The notes: generated by a model from the sequence alone, not told the origin. Counted from the first letter of the stretch, positions 36,789 to 46,335 are shown. The stretch: DNA of 64,000 bases from Jonesia quinghaiensis DSM 15701 (GCF_000423205.1 NZ_AUHN01000011.1:62001-126000); one strand, 5' to 3'. A program made the numbers and translations.

Positions 36789-37667
36789 ATGACTAAGACA
36801 CACGCAGCATGGGCGCTTGCACTCACTGCCGCACTACTCACCGGGTGCGCCACAAGCACACCAACCGATGAACCCAGCGCTGAGAACACGGAAACAGCTG
36901 AACCCGCGCCAGGCCCAGACAACCCCGAACTTGAGGAGGCAATCTCCCAGTGGCAGCCGCTCAGTGACTTCAACCCTGAGCGGTACTCGGAAAAAGTTGG
37001 GGATTTCTCTGCCGCCGAATTACGGGTCATGAGTGATGAAATCCTTAATTACGCCCGGGTTTCCACTGCGGAAGAAAGCACAATCCTTGCAGACAGTTTG
37101 AAAGAAAGCCGCGACGCTGTCATCCCGTGGCTGCCGCAGGACGTGGAGAAGTTGGAGGAGTTCTCCACCCAAGATGACGGCTCCCGAGACTCCGGTTGGC
37201 CCTACTATGCAACCCGGCTCCCCAAAGGCTCCACTCTTCTTGACTCCTCGGTGTACACCTCCGCATGGCAGGCAGAGGAATATGAATATGAGGGCGGCGA
37301 AAAAGGGGTGGAACTGACCCTGTTTTGGCGTATCTTGTACCGTTTTGAAGACCCTGATGGTGTGGTTCGCGCGGTCCCGTTTATCCGCTGGTACAGCGTG
37401 ACAACTGATGATCCAATTTTGTCATCCAATACTGCATGGTGGTCCAAAGACACTGCCGTGGCAGGGGCGTATGACAGATGTTCGGTGCTGTTTGACGGGG
37501 AAATCTCAACCCCACTCCAGCCCAGTGAAATGGAGACCTCTTGGGAGTTCTTCACCGTTGCCCCTGATGAGTTTCTGTCCTACGACGACTACGCTGCGGA
37601 GCGCCCTGAACCCACTGAAGAACAGGACGCGGAAGAAAAAGCCGCTTGTGCAGGTGATTCAGCATGA
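36789..37667 (+). CDS. Lipoprotein paralogue 1 of 4 (unknown family)
   Basis: The 292-residue protein has a lipobox LLTGC and a Glu/Pro-rich linker. The family core follows: DNPELEEAISQWQPLSDFN, then GDFSAAELRVMS, then TRLPKGSTLLDSSVYT, and GVELTLFWRILYR with EDPDGVVRAVPF. No catalytic motif is evident. The beta-rich second half may bind a ligand or cell-wall part. ATG 36789 is preceded by GAGGGAACG. The final residues are acidic. Its end overlaps the upstream part of the second paralogue's frame, so the two are probably co-transcribed. The array arose by tandem duplication. Confidence 0.8.
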   Translation: MTKTHAAWALALTAALLTGCATSTPTDEPSAENTETAEPAPGPDNPELEEAISQWQPLSDFNPERYSEKVGDFSAAELRVMSDEILNYARVSTAEESTILADSLKESRDAVIPWLPQDVEKLEEFSTQDDGSRDSGWPYYATRLPKGSTLLDSSVYTSAWQAEEYEYEGGEKGVELTLFWRILYRFEDPDGVVRAVPFIRWYSVTTDDPILSSNTAWWSKDTAVAGAYDRCSVLFDGEISTPLQPSEMETSWEFFTVAPDEFLSYDDYAAERPEPTEEQDAEEKAACAGDSA

Positions 37668-37741
37668 TCCGTCGCTTCTTTTCGTCCCATTCATGGGGCG
37701 TTCAATCAGGTTTTCAGTCATCTTCACGCGCAAGGACAAAC

Positions 37742-38677
37742 ATGCACGCACCCACAACCGTGTTGGCTCTTCTGATCACAGGGGCACTGCTCACTGGTTG
37801 CGCAACGCAACCACAGGAACCTTCTGCTGAGGAGGTTACTGCTGACACAAGTGCACAAACTGACGCTCCTGAAGAGCCCGCTGTTGAAGAACCAGATCCC
37901 CTCGCGCTTCCACAACCAGTTGCCGATGCGGTAGCCGAGTGGACACCGCTATCCCAGTTACGCATCGAACCGTATGGAGTGGCGCAGGAACAACTCAGCG
38001 CACGAGAAATGCGAACTGCAAGCAACTGGATCATCAATTACGTCAATAACATGATGCTTGATGATCAGGCTTTGCTCGCAGAGGATCTCAAAGATCTGAA
38101 TAAGGTTTACAAAAAATGGGCCTCACCTTTGATGACAGATAAAGAGTTTGACCCAAATAACTATTTCGCGAAACCAAAAAATAATAATTTCGGACTGATT
38201 TGGGCTCACCTTGCCACCCGGATTCCCCCCGGCTCCACTCTGCTCGACACGTCTGTCGCGACCTACGCGTGGGATGCAAGTACTACGGAATATTCAAATG
38301 CAAAGCCCGGCGCAACGCTGCGCCTCATGTTGCGCGTGCTTTACCACTTTGAAGACCCTGATGGGGTTGTGCGAGCAGTACCCGTAACCCGGTGGATCAC
38401 TGTCGAAACCTCGGAAAGTGTGAAGTTCCGTGACATCACCACACTAGGCGCCTGGAGCCTCGGCACGTATGGCGCGTTCGAGATGGATCATTGCGCACGG
38501 CTTAATGACGGTGTCTTCACAACACAGGACACTCCAGAGGACCTCGACGTTGAATCCCACCTCTTCTTCACAACACCCGCTGATGAATACATCTCCGCTG
38601 TGGACTACAACGAAGAACACCCCGCCCCCACTGAAAAACAATGGAAGAAAATCTTCAAAGAATGCGCCGCATCATGA
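37742..38677 (+). CDS. Lipoprotein paralogue 2 of 4, divergent
   Basis: About 311 residues from ATG 37742 (MHAPTTV), preceded by AAGGAC. A start at 37664 would bury the signal peptide and is less likely. The lipobox is LLTGC. Family segments are present but altered: AEWTPLSQLRIEPYG in place of the QW-PLSDFN form, TRIPPGSTLLDTSVAT and LRVLYHFEDPDGVVRAVPV. The middle (about residues 118-150) is Lys/Asn-rich and A+T-rich in DNA, a local change not seen in the others. It ends in a Cys-Ala-Ala-Ser tail. Function unknown. Confidence 0.78.
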   Translation: MHAPTTVLALLITGALLTGCATQPQEPSAEEVTADTSAQTDAPEEPAVEEPDPLALPQPVADAVAEWTPLSQLRIEPYGVAQEQLSAREMRTASNWIINYVNNMMLDDQALLAEDLKDLNKVYKKWASPLMTDKEFDPNNYFAKPKNNNFGLIWAHLATRIPPGSTLLDTSVATYAWDASTTEYSNAKPGATLRLMLRVLYHFEDPDGVVRAVPVTRWITVETSESVKFRDITTLGAWSLGTYGAFEMDHCARLNDGVFTTQDTPEDLDVESHLFFTTPADEYISAVDYNEEHPAPTEKQWKKIFKECAAS

Positions 38678-39639
38678 CAAACACCCGAACAGCCACACAA
38701 GCCTCCACGCCCACGATGCGGAACTCACGTTCAGCCCTTGCCCTCTTGGTGGCAGTAAGCCTTCTCGCCGGATGCGCTAGTAACAGCGACGCAGCGTCAC
38801 CCGACGACCCCAGCGGTGCCACGCATAGCGCAGATGGGGGCGAGGGAACCACCGGTGACGATCAAGAACAACAACCCGCTCCAGACAACCCGGCGCTTGA
38901 TGAAGCGGTCAAGGACTGGCAGCCGCTCTCTGATTTCAACATTCCCGCCTATGACAAACCATTCGGCGATTTCACAGCCGATGAGATGCAAGTAATGAGT
39001 CGTAGCATCAACCGCTTCGCGTGGGGAATGACGGCTTATGAACGGTCACTTCTCGCAGAGGACACCCAAAAACTGAAAAAAGATGCAATCCGATGGCTCC
39101 CAGCTAATGTGCAAGACCTTGTAGAAGACGCATTCACTCGCACTGCGGATGGCATCTATCCTGAGGATATTCGGTTGTTCACAAATCGCCTTCCTAGCGG
39201 ATCGGTCATACTTGATAGCTCGGTGTTTACCCATTCCTGGCATGCCGAGAAATTTACCTATGAGGATGGCACGCCAGGTGTCGAACTCACGTTGTTTTGG
39301 CGAATTGTGTATCGCTACGAAGATGCCGATGGTGTCATAAGAGCTTTACCTGTCGCCCGATGGCTCGCTCTCGGCACCGATAGCGTCCAAAGTTCGTCGC
39401 AGAGTTCGAGGTGGAATTTCCACGCAGCGGTTGCCTCTCCTTTTGACCGCTGCGTAATGCACCTAGATGGCGTGATAACGGGGCAAGAACTCAATGATGT
39501 CGATGTTGAAGAATACAAAACCCTGACAACTCCTCATGACGCGTTTGAAACCTTTGATGACTGGGGCGGCGCTCCCGAACCACTAACAAAGGGCGAACTC
39601 AAAGAGGTCGCATCAGCATGCCAACCCACAACAACGTGA
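38674..39639 (+). CDS. Lipoprotein paralogue 3 of 4
   Basis: About 321 residues from ATG 38674, which overlaps the stop of paralogue 2 by four bases. A later ATG at 38716 would give a more standard signal peptide. The lipobox is LLAGC. An acidic Gly/Asp/Glu linker precedes the core NPALDEAVKDWQPLSDFN, GDFTADEMQVMS, NRLPSGSVILDSSVFT and GVELTLFWRIVYRYEDADG. The overlap shows operon structure with paralogue 2. Function unknown. A stem-loop at 39704-39736 follows. Confidence 0.78.
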   Translation: MTNTRTATQASTPTMRNSRSALALLVAVSLLAGCASNSDAASPDDPSGATHSADGGEGTTGDDQEQQPAPDNPALDEAVKDWQPLSDFNIPAYDKPFGDFTADEMQVMSRSINRFAWGMTAYERSLLAEDTQKLKKDAIRWLPANVQDLVEDAFTRTADGIYPEDIRLFTNRLPSGSVILDSSVFTHSWHAEKFTYEDGTPGVELTLFWRIVYRYEDADGVIRALPVARWLALGTDSVQSSSQSSRWNFHAAVASPFDRCVMHLDGVITGQELNDVDVEEYKTLTTPHDAFETFDDWGGAPEPLTKGELKEVASACQPTTT

Positions 39640-39703
39640 CCAGCACGGAAACACCGTAACCGGCATCGTCCGAGCGTGTGATCAACCGTATCGCGGTCAT
39701 TGA

Positions 39704-39736
39704 GTGTGGCGGGGAGGTGAGTACTCCCCGCCACAC
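39704..39736. terminator. Stem-loop between lipoprotein paralogues 3 and 4
   Basis: Arms GTGTGGCGGGGAG (39704-39716) and CTCCCCGCCACAC (39724-39736) enclose a seven-base loop. An A-run rather than a T-run follows on the plus strand. It probably ends or attenuates the transcript of paralogues 1-3 and separates the fourth. Confidence 0.65.
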
Positions 39737-39828
39737 AAAACGCATGCATGGAGCGAAGAGGACGGCACCTGATTCGCTCTGCTGCTAACCTCACGATGCC
39801 ACATGGCATTAACCTCCTGAGGAACACG

Positions 39829-40707
39829 ATGACTAAGAAACTCACACCATTTTTCGCTGTACTATTCACAGCTACACTCCTGACAGGCTGTTCCGTGCTG
39901 TCACCCTCCGACGCTGGAAACTCCTCCCAAGAATCACCTGCCGCACCAGAGCATGGGCCAGACAACGCAGCTCTCGATGAGGCACTCTCCGAATGGGAAC
40001 CGCTTTCTGAGTTCGCACCACAGCCCTTTGACAAGAGCACGGGCGATTTTTCTGCCGCGGACATGAAGTTCATGAGCAAAGAGATCAGCAACTTTGCGAA
40101 GGTCGCAACGACTGAAGAGCGTGTCCTGCTCACGGAAGATCTTGACGCCACGGCAGACAGCATCTCCCGAGTTTTGCCCTACCGGATAGTGGGCATGATG
40201 AACGAGCACCTCACGCCCACCGAAGCGGGCACATACCCAACCCAAGGAATGGCATGGGCTACCCGGCTTCCCACAGGTTCAACCCTGCTTGACACCTCTG
40301 CCTACACCTACGCTTGGCACGCAAAGGAAAAAGAGTACGAGGACGGTGTACCCGGTGTAACGCTCACTCTTGCATGGCGTGTCGTCTACCGATACGTCGA
40401 CCCTGAGGGCATTGAACGTGCCCTTCCGGTGTACCGCTGGTACTCGCTCAACTCCCCCGACGTTGAATGGTCCGATCGGGAATCAAGTTGGAACTTCTCA
40501 TCAAACGTGGTCACCACCAATGACACGTGCGCGTGGGCCAAAGATGGCGCGCTGACGGCTGACTTCCAACCAAGCCAGATCAACCTCGAAGAATGGCCTA
40601 TGCTCACGACCGAAGTCGGCGAATACCAGTCATTTACTCAGTACACCAAGGAAAACCCTACTCCCACACCTGAGGACATCGCTGATGAAGTAGCAGCCTG
40701 CGCCTAG
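39829..40707 (+). CDS. Lipoprotein paralogue 4 of 4
   Basis: The 292-residue protein starts at ATG 39829 (MTKKLTP), with GAGGAACACG upstream. The lipobox is LLTGC. Family segments DNAALDEALSEWEPLSEF, GDFSAADMKFMS, TRLPTGSTLLDTSAYT and GVTLTLAWRVVYRYVDPEG are well kept, close to paralogue 1 in length. It is set apart from the first three by the stem-loop at 39704-39736 and about 90 bp more, so it may have its own promoter. The role is unknown. Confidence 0.8.
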   Translation: MTKKLTPFFAVLFTATLLTGCSVLSPSDAGNSSQESPAAPEHGPDNAALDEALSEWEPLSEFAPQPFDKSTGDFSAADMKFMSKEISNFAKVATTEERVLLTEDLDATADSISRVLPYRIVGMMNEHLTPTEAGTYPTQGMAWATRLPTGSTLLDTSAYTYAWHAKEKEYEDGVPGVTLTLAWRVVYRYVDPEGIERALPVYRWYSLNSPDVEWSDRESSWNFSSNVVTTNDTCAWAKDGALTADFQPSQINLEEWPMLTTEVGEYQSFTQYTKENPTPTPEDIADEVAACA

Positions 40708-40772
40708 GGCCATCGTCACCACCCCACATGACCGCTCTCAGTGCGCGTTCCACGCTGCGCCGCCGTGAAGGA

Positions 40773-41201
40773 TCAGTCTTTGCGGCGGCGTTCCCGCGGT
40801 CCCGTTGACCACCATGCCCACACCACAAGAAGCGGTTGGAAGAATAACCGCACAAAGCGTTTTGTGTCCGTGTCCAACCCGAAAGCATCACGCTGATCCA
40901 TCCACTGCGCAATGTTGCCCGGGAAAATCGCGATAAAGAACAACGCCGTCACCACGCCAACCAGACCACGGCGCTTTCGGGCAGCAATAAGCATCGCCCC
41001 AAGGGTGATCTCCACTCCCCCAGAAATCAGGACCACAGTGTCACGGTCCATGGGCACCCAACTAGGTACCTGCGCGTCGAACTCCTCGCGCGCAAAAGTA
41101 AGGTGGCTGGTTCCAGCGAAGATCAGCGCAAGGCCAAGCAAAACCCGGGCGATCGTACGCGCTGGGCTGCGACGTTGCACTGCAGTGTTGTGAGAGCTCA
41201 T
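40773..41201 (-). CDS. DoxX-family membrane protein
   Basis: The 142-residue protein has four hydrophobic segments. LLGLALIFAGTSHLTFAREEF is a DoxX-like first helix and exit, and GGVEITLGAMLIAARKRR closes the second. It is longer than the DoxX at 265-621 and not a close copy. The C-terminus is basic (GPRERRRKD). It stands alone, convergent with lipoprotein paralogue 4 and divergent from the gene at 41396, so no pathway can be suggested. Confidence 0.72.
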   Translation of the reverse strand: MSSHNTAVQRRSPARTIARVLLGLALIFAGTSHLTFAREEFDAQVPSWVPMDRDTVVLISGGVEITLGAMLIAARKRRGLVGVVTALFFIAIFPGNIAQWMDQRDAFGLDTDTKRFVRLFFQPLLVVWAWWSTGPRERRRKD

Positions 41202-41395
41202 AGCCTCACGCTACCGCCCAGTAACCATTCGTGCCTCCCACACAGCAGCAACCCGCCTGTCCGGCACTGCCCGCTGATAGGTCATAACAGAACGATCACT
41301 TTTACCTTTTACGAGTAATCGGCGGAGTAGTCGTGACATGAACTGACTGAGAGAGCCAACCACTATGTCAGCTCAGCAATCACGGGGAGTTCATT

Positions 41396-42127
41396 GTGAC
41401 AAAACGATATGGCCGGATGCTCTTGGCAGGTTCATTACTCGTTGTGGCCCCACTCTCACCAGCTCATGCCACTGACCCGCCAGAGACTCTTGATACTCCT
41501 CATGTTGTGCAAGAGGCTTTCCAGCCAGGCAGCGATCTCTTTAACCAGGCCCTCGACCTCTTGGAGTACGACGGAAATGTCACAGCAGAGCAGGCTAGGT
41601 CCGCAACTTCGGCGGCCACAAGCGCCGTCACCTACAGTGAACCGTTGCGCACCGCGTACATTGAACTGGACGAAAAAGCCTCAGGGCCTCTCACGGACAG
41701 CGATTTCGCGCACCTGCCGGATCGGTATATAGCTGTTCAATATGTTGACGGCAAACCTCAAGGTGCTTACACCGTCGATGTCAACGGTGAATTTATCCAA
41801 ATGGGCGGCGAAAAAGAAGAAATTCTTGCCGCCTTCGAGGAGTGGCCCGAAGGCGCGATTTATGGCACAGACATTGGCGTTTCAGCAGAAATAAGCGCAG
41901 ATGGCAGCACAGTGCGTGCACTCGATGACAACACACGTGAAACTTTCGGACAAGAAACACTCAGCGCCGATGAATTCCGAACACTCACCGCTCAGGCCAA
42001 TGCGGCCCGCGCCCTTGAGGACGACTACTCACCTGGTGTGTCACCCTTTGTGATCATCGGTGTAGCAGCCGCCCTCTCGGTTGGAGTTGCGCTAGTCCTT
42101 CAACGCCGCCAGGCGCACTACGCTTAA
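41396..42127 (+). CDS. Exported protein with C-terminal membrane anchor, unknown family
   Basis: The 243-residue protein starts at GTG 41396, preceded by GGGGAG. It has a signal peptide (MLLAGSLLVVAPLSPAHA) and a soluble, acidic extracytoplasmic part of about 185 residues. One C-terminal helix (about 217-234) is followed by a basic tail RRQAHYA. That layout resembles wall- or membrane-anchored surface proteins, but no LPXTG-type sortase motif precedes the helix. A YVDGKPQGAYTVDVNG segment suggests a small beta-domain. No function is assigned. Confidence 0.6.
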   Translation: MTKRYGRMLLAGSLLVVAPLSPAHATDPPETLDTPHVVQEAFQPGSDLFNQALDLLEYDGNVTAEQARSATSAATSAVTYSEPLRTAYIELDEKASGPLTDSDFAHLPDRYIAVQYVDGKPQGAYTVDVNGEFIQMGGEKEEILAAFEEWPEGAIYGTDIGVSAEISADGSTVRALDDNTRETFGQETLSADEFRTLTAQANAARALEDDYSPGVSPFVIIGVAAALSVGVALVLQRRQAHYA

Positions 42128-42144
42128 CCGCAGCGCCGCCCCAG

Positions 42145-44217
42145 TTATCGTTGCGACTTTTTCAGTGCTTTCTCGGCAACTGGCGTGTTCCCTGATGCGC
42201 GTTGTTTACGGTAGTAGGCGCGCGCTTCGTCTTGGCGTCGTTGTTCCACTCCGGTGGCGATTGTTGCCCGCACCAAACCGTCGTCTAACCCGAACGCGTC
42301 AATAAGGTCTTGTGCGTGGGGCCGTAAACGCAACAGCAGACGGTCAATGTAGGACGTCACAGTTTGTGCTCGTTGCCCCGAAAGGCGCCCGTGAATGAGA
42401 TACCACGCGAGGTTTTTTTCCACCGTGTGCAGGCCGTAGAGGTCACGCACCCAGGTGAGGATGGTGCGGGTGTCGTCGTCTTCGACGTCGAGGAGCGCTT
42501 TGGTGAAAGCTTCCCATTGGAGGAGGTCTGCGTGTGCTTTCGCTGCGTCAATGAGTTCGGCCTGGTGGGAGTTGAAAAGTGCCGCAGCTTTTTCTTGGCT
42601 CATTTTTGATGCTGGCCTCAGCGCTTGCGCGAGGGTTTCCACCATGGTTTCCACACGGTCGGTGAGGAGTTCCCGTTGGGTTTCTTCATCGCGTAGTTCA
42701 GTGGCGGAGCGGCGGCGAAGCCCAGAATCACGGATTGATTGGACGGTGCGGTTCAATGGCGTTTTGTAGAGCACGGTGTCAGCGGTGCGTTCAACAACAA
42801 ACCGGGCCATACCAATACCGTCAATGCCTTTGAACTGTTTGGCGTAGTCAGACAGCAGCCGCTTGCCCACCAGTTGCAGCAGAACAGTGTTGTCCCCTTC
42901 GAAGGTGACATAAATGTCGAGGTCTTGGCGTAACCCAACAAGCCGGTTCTCGGCCATGAAACCTGCACCGCCGCACGCTTCACGCGCGGTTTGGAGGGTG
43001 TGTAGTGCCCGCCACGTGGAGGTGGGCTTGAGGGCCGCTGCCATGGTTTCGAGGTCTTCACGGGTTTCGGGGGTGTCCATGCCCTCTTCGGAGAACACTG
43101 CGTGGAATAGGTCAAGAAGGCGGTCGTGCGCAAAGTGCCCTGCGTACACTTCCGCTAGCAGTGGCAGGAGGCGCCGTTGGTGGGTTTGGTAGTCCATGAT
43201 CACTGTTTCATCGTGTTCTGATGCGCCAGTGAATTGGCGGCGTTGATTGCCGTAGGTGATCGCTGTGGATAGTGCGATTTTTGAGGCTACTCCTGCTGCG
43301 CCGTCAAGTGACACGCGCCCTTGGACGAGTGAGCCGAGCATCGTGAAGAAGCGCCGCCCGGGGCTGTCGATGGGGGAACTGTAGTTGCCACCTTCAGTGA
43401 CGCTGCCGTAGCGGGCGAGGAGGTTTTCGCGCGGGACACGCACGTGGTCAAATGCGAGCCGGCCGTTGTCGATCCCGTTGAGTCCGCCTTTAAGTCCGTC
43501 GTCTTCGGATTGGATGCCGGGTAGGCAGTCTCCAGCTGAACCGTCGTCGAGGGTTTCGCGGATGGGTACGTAGAAGGCGTGGACGCCGTGGTTGACACCG
43601 TTGGTGATGAGTTGGGCGAAGACGACTGCTGTGGTTCCGTGGCGGGCGGCGTTTCCGAGGTAGTCCTTCCAAGCGGCGCGGAACGGGGTGTTGAGGACAA
43701 AGTCACCAGTTGTGGTGTCGAATGTTGCTGTGGTGCCTATGGAGGCTACGTCTGATCCGTGGCCGATTTCTGTCATGGCGAATGCGCCGGGCACAACGAG
43801 TCGCATGGCGTTTTCGAGGAGCCGGTCTTGTTGTTCTTCGGTGCCGAGGTGGTGGATCGCGGCGCAGAAAAGCCCCCATTGGACGCCTGATTTGATTTGT
43901 AGCGAGGGGTCCGCGGCAACGAGTTCTTCAAATCCGGCGATGCCGCCACCGGCGTCGTCTTTCCCGCCCATGCGGGTGGGGAATGCGCGGAGTACTTGGG
44001 CTTCGTTGACCAAGATTTTCAGTTGTTCGAGGACGCGTTCGCGGTGTTCGTCCATGGGTAGGTGTGGGTCACGGATGAGCCGTTCGTCGCGGGCGAGGTT
44101 GCGTGCGACTTTTCGCAGGTCAGCCCACCGCCCGAGCAGGTGTTCTGCCAGGTAGTCGTGGTTGATTGTTGGGGCGTGGGTGCCCGCCTGGGTGGGGCGG
44201 TCCGAAACGGCAGTCAT
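42145..44217 (-). CDS. Acyl-CoA dehydrogenase, FadE5-like long form
   Basis: The 690-residue enzyme has ACAD segments FAMTEIGHGSDVASIGT and REACGGAGFMAENRL, plus a long helical C-terminal domain. It oxidises acyl-CoA to 2-enoyl-CoA with FAD. The length and neighbours (thiolase, long FabG, MaoC hydratase) recall the mycobacterial fadE5-fadA2-fabG4-htdX group. ATG 44217 is chosen because AGGAG lies eight bases upstream. A GTG at 44226 overlaps that ribosome-binding site. It lies downstream of the TetR gene on the same strand. Acyl chain preference is unknown. Confidence 0.85.
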   Translation of the reverse strand: MTAVSDRPTQAGTHAPTINHDYLAEHLLGRWADLRKVARNLARDERLIRDPHLPMDEHRERVLEQLKILVNEAQVLRAFPTRMGGKDDAGGGIAGFEELVAADPSLQIKSGVQWGLFCAAIHHLGTEEQQDRLLENAMRLVVPGAFAMTEIGHGSDVASIGTTATFDTTTGDFVLNTPFRAAWKDYLGNAARHGTTAVVFAQLITNGVNHGVHAFYVPIRETLDDGSAGDCLPGIQSEDDGLKGGLNGIDNGRLAFDHVRVPRENLLARYGSVTEGGNYSSPIDSPGRRFFTMLGSLVQGRVSLDGAAGVASKIALSTAITYGNQRRQFTGASEHDETVIMDYQTHQRRLLPLLAEVYAGHFAHDRLLDLFHAVFSEEGMDTPETREDLETMAAALKPTSTWRALHTLQTAREACGGAGFMAENRLVGLRQDLDIYVTFEGDNTVLLQLVGKRLLSDYAKQFKGIDGIGMARFVVERTADTVLYKTPLNRTVQSIRDSGLRRRSATELRDEETQRELLTDRVETMVETLAQALRPASKMSQEKAAALFNSHQAELIDAAKAHADLLQWEAFTKALLDVEDDDTRTILTWVRDLYGLHTVEKNLAWYLIHGRLSGQRAQTVTSYIDRLLLRLRPHAQDLIDAFGLDDGLVRATIATGVEQRRQDEARAYYRKQRASGNTPVAEKALKKSQR

Positions 44218-44317
44218 GTCGCTCACTCCTTTGTGTCGATGCGCCTGGTGCGGTTGTGCCAGTTTGTTCGGTTAGTTCAGGGGTTACCTTGCGTTGTTTT
44301 GTCCGGTGGGGTGGTTG

Positions 44318-44944
44318 TTAGGAGGTTGTTCGCTGGCGAACGAGGGTCGAGATGGGGCCGCTCCACAACCATGTGGTGATGCGGTCGGTGAGTTCGGGGC
44401 GGGTGGGGATGTCGTTGCCGCCAAGGTGGTGCAGCCACCATTCGCCGGTTCCCCGCACGAAGCCGACTGCACCTGCACCCCATGCCCGGGCATCGGCGTC
44501 CGGTGCGTTCATTTCTTGCGCGAAGGGAGTGGCAAGCAGGTCGATCATGAGGTCGAGGAAGGGGAGCCCGGATGCGTCACGGGTCACGAAGTAGTAGACG
44601 TTAGGTGAGTGCTCGATCATTTCGAGGTAGGCGGACACCATGTTGCGTAGTGCTTCACGTGGGGTGGTAGCGGTGTGCGCGGCGGTTTCGAGGGCGTCAC
44701 GTATTTGCTGCATAACTTCTTCACTGACTGCCTGTTGTAGGCCGGTTTTATCGGTGAAGTAGCGGTACATGATGGATTTGGAGGTGCCTGCGTGGGCGGC
44801 GATCTCGTCCATGGAAATGTCTGTTCCGTGGAGGTGCACCGCTTTGCGGGCAGCGCGCGCTAGGTCGCGCCGCCGGGTAGCTCGATGCTCGTCCCAGCGG
44901 GTGGATCGCCCGTCATCGGGGGTTTTCTCTGTGATTGCACTCAC
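44318..44944 (-). CDS. TetR-family regulator of the acyl-CoA/lipid cluster
   Basis: About 208 residues from GTG 44944. The N-terminal helix-turn-helix is DISMDEIAAHAGTSKSIMYRYF, typical of TetR proteins, and a variable ligand-binding domain follows. It lies between fadE5-like and thiolase genes and its start abuts a perfect operator-like palindrome (44945-44959). By family analogy it represses the cluster until an acyl-CoA binds. A longer reading to 45031 would run through the operator and into the thiolase start. Confidence 0.85.
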   Translation of the reverse strand: MSAITEKTPDDGRSTRWDEHRATRRRDLARAARKAVHLHGTDISMDEIAAHAGTSKSIMYRYFTDKTGLQQAVSEEVMQQIRDALETAAHTATTPREALRNMVSAYLEMIEHSPNVYYFVTRDASGLPFLDLMIDLLATPFAQEMNAPDADARAWGAGAVGFVRGTGEWWLHHLGGNDIPTRPELTDRITTWLWSGPISTLVRQRTTS

Positions 44945-44959
44945 GATACTCAGAGTATC
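44945..44959. promoter_or_regulatory. TetR-type operator palindrome
   Basis: GATACTC-A-GAGTATC is a perfect 15-bp inverted repeat directly upstream of the tetR start and 54 bp before the thiolase start. It is well placed to control both divergent transcripts. Confidence 0.7.
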
Positions 44960-45012
44960 AGGTACTGTGAGTTCTATAAAAGTCTCATTCAGCAACGACG
45001 CGAGGAGAAACC

Positions 45013-46335
45013 GTGCCCGACACCACCACATCGGCCCCCAACCTGCAGGATGCCGTCATCGTTGGCGGCAATCGTATCCCGTTCGCCCGCGCAGGGTCAC
45101 GCTACCTCGGCGCCTCCAACCAGGACATGTTCACCGCCGCACTCGACGGTTTGGTGGCACGCTATGGCCTGCAAGGCGAGCAACTTGGTGAGGTAGTCGC
45201 TGGCGCGGTGTTGAAACATTCACGCGACTTCAACCTCGTGCGCGAAAGCGTGCTGGGTTCCGCACTATCCCCCACCACTCCAGCATTTGACCTGCAACAA
45301 GCCTGCGCCACAGGCCTCGAAGCATTCATTACAGTGGCGAACAAGATTCGCCTCGGCCAAATTGATTCCGCCATCGCAGGTGGTGTTGACACCGTGTCCG
45401 ATGCGCCCATCGCCATCTCAGACCGTCTGCGGTCCGCCCTCCTCCAGGCCTCCTACGCAAAAACCCTCGGACAGCGCGCCAAAGCGCTCGCCACGGTGCG
45501 ACCAAAAGACTTAGCGCCCGCGAACCCTCGCACCGATGAGCCACGCACCGGACTGTCCATGGGCGAGCATCAGGCAATCACCACCGCAAAGTGGGAGATT
45601 TCCCGTGAAGACCAAGACCTTATTGCCTACAACTCGCACCACAATTTAGCCCGGGCATACAACAACGGATTCTTTGATGATTTAGTGACCCCATTCCGGG
45701 GGCTGAGCCGTGACCAAAACCTCCGCGAGGACACCTCACTGGAGAAACTCGCCTCGCTATCGCCAGCTTTTGGAAAGTCACTCTCTACACCAGCCACAAT
45801 GACGGCAGGGAACTCCACTGCCCTCACCGATGGCGCATCGACTGTGTTGGTCGCTAACCGCGAGTGGGCCAAGAAGCGCAACCTCACACCTCTTGCCCGT
45901 TTTGTGGATGCCCAAACGGCTGCCGTTGACTACGTACACGGTCGTGAAGGGTTACTCATGGCACCAGTTCACGCGGTGCCTCGCCTGCTCGAACGCAACG
46001 GCCTAACCCTCCAAGACTTCGACTTTTACGAAATCCATGAAGCGTTCGCCGCGACCGTGCTCACCACCCTAGCTGCATGGGAAGACGACGAATACTGCCG
46101 CACCGAACTAAACCTCCCCCAGGCTCTAGGAGCTATCGACCGCGAGCGCTTGAATGTCACGGGGTCTTCTCTTGCTGCTGGTCACCCGTTTGCGGCTACT
46201 GGTGCTCGGATTCTTGCTGGGGTTGCGAAGTTGTTGCATGAGCGTGCTGCGAGCACGGGTAAGCCGGCGCGGGCGTTGGTGTCTGTGTGTGCTGCTGGTG
46301 GCTTGGGTGCTGTGGCCATTGTGGAATCTGCTTAA
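45013..46335 (+). CDS. Acetyl-CoA acyltransferase (thiolase), FadA2-like
   Basis: The 440-residue thiolase has the acyl-accepting Cys98 in LQQACATGLEA, the His in AAGHPFAATGARI and the second Cys in VCAAGGLGAV. It cleaves or forms 3-ketoacyl-CoA. The length exceeds the usual 390-400, as in FadA2/FadI-like forms. GTG 45013 follows GAGGAGAAA. It is first in a rightward operon with the FabG4-like and HtdX-like genes, across the TetR operator from fadE5. Confidence 0.92.
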   Translation: MPDTTTSAPNLQDAVIVGGNRIPFARAGSRYLGASNQDMFTAALDGLVARYGLQGEQLGEVVAGAVLKHSRDFNLVRESVLGSALSPTTPAFDLQQACATGLEAFITVANKIRLGQIDSAIAGGVDTVSDAPIAISDRLRSALLQASYAKTLGQRAKALATVRPKDLAPANPRTDEPRTGLSMGEHQAITTAKWEISREDQDLIAYNSHHNLARAYNNGFFDDLVTPFRGLSRDQNLREDTSLEKLASLSPAFGKSLSTPATMTAGNSTALTDGASTVLVANREWAKKRNLTPLARFVDAQTAAVDYVHGREGLLMAPVHAVPRLLERNGLTLQDFDFYEIHEAFAATVLTTLAAWEDDEYCRTELNLPQALGAIDRERLNVTGSSLAAGHPFAATGARILAGVAKLLHERAASTGKPARALVSVCAAGGLGAVAIVESA

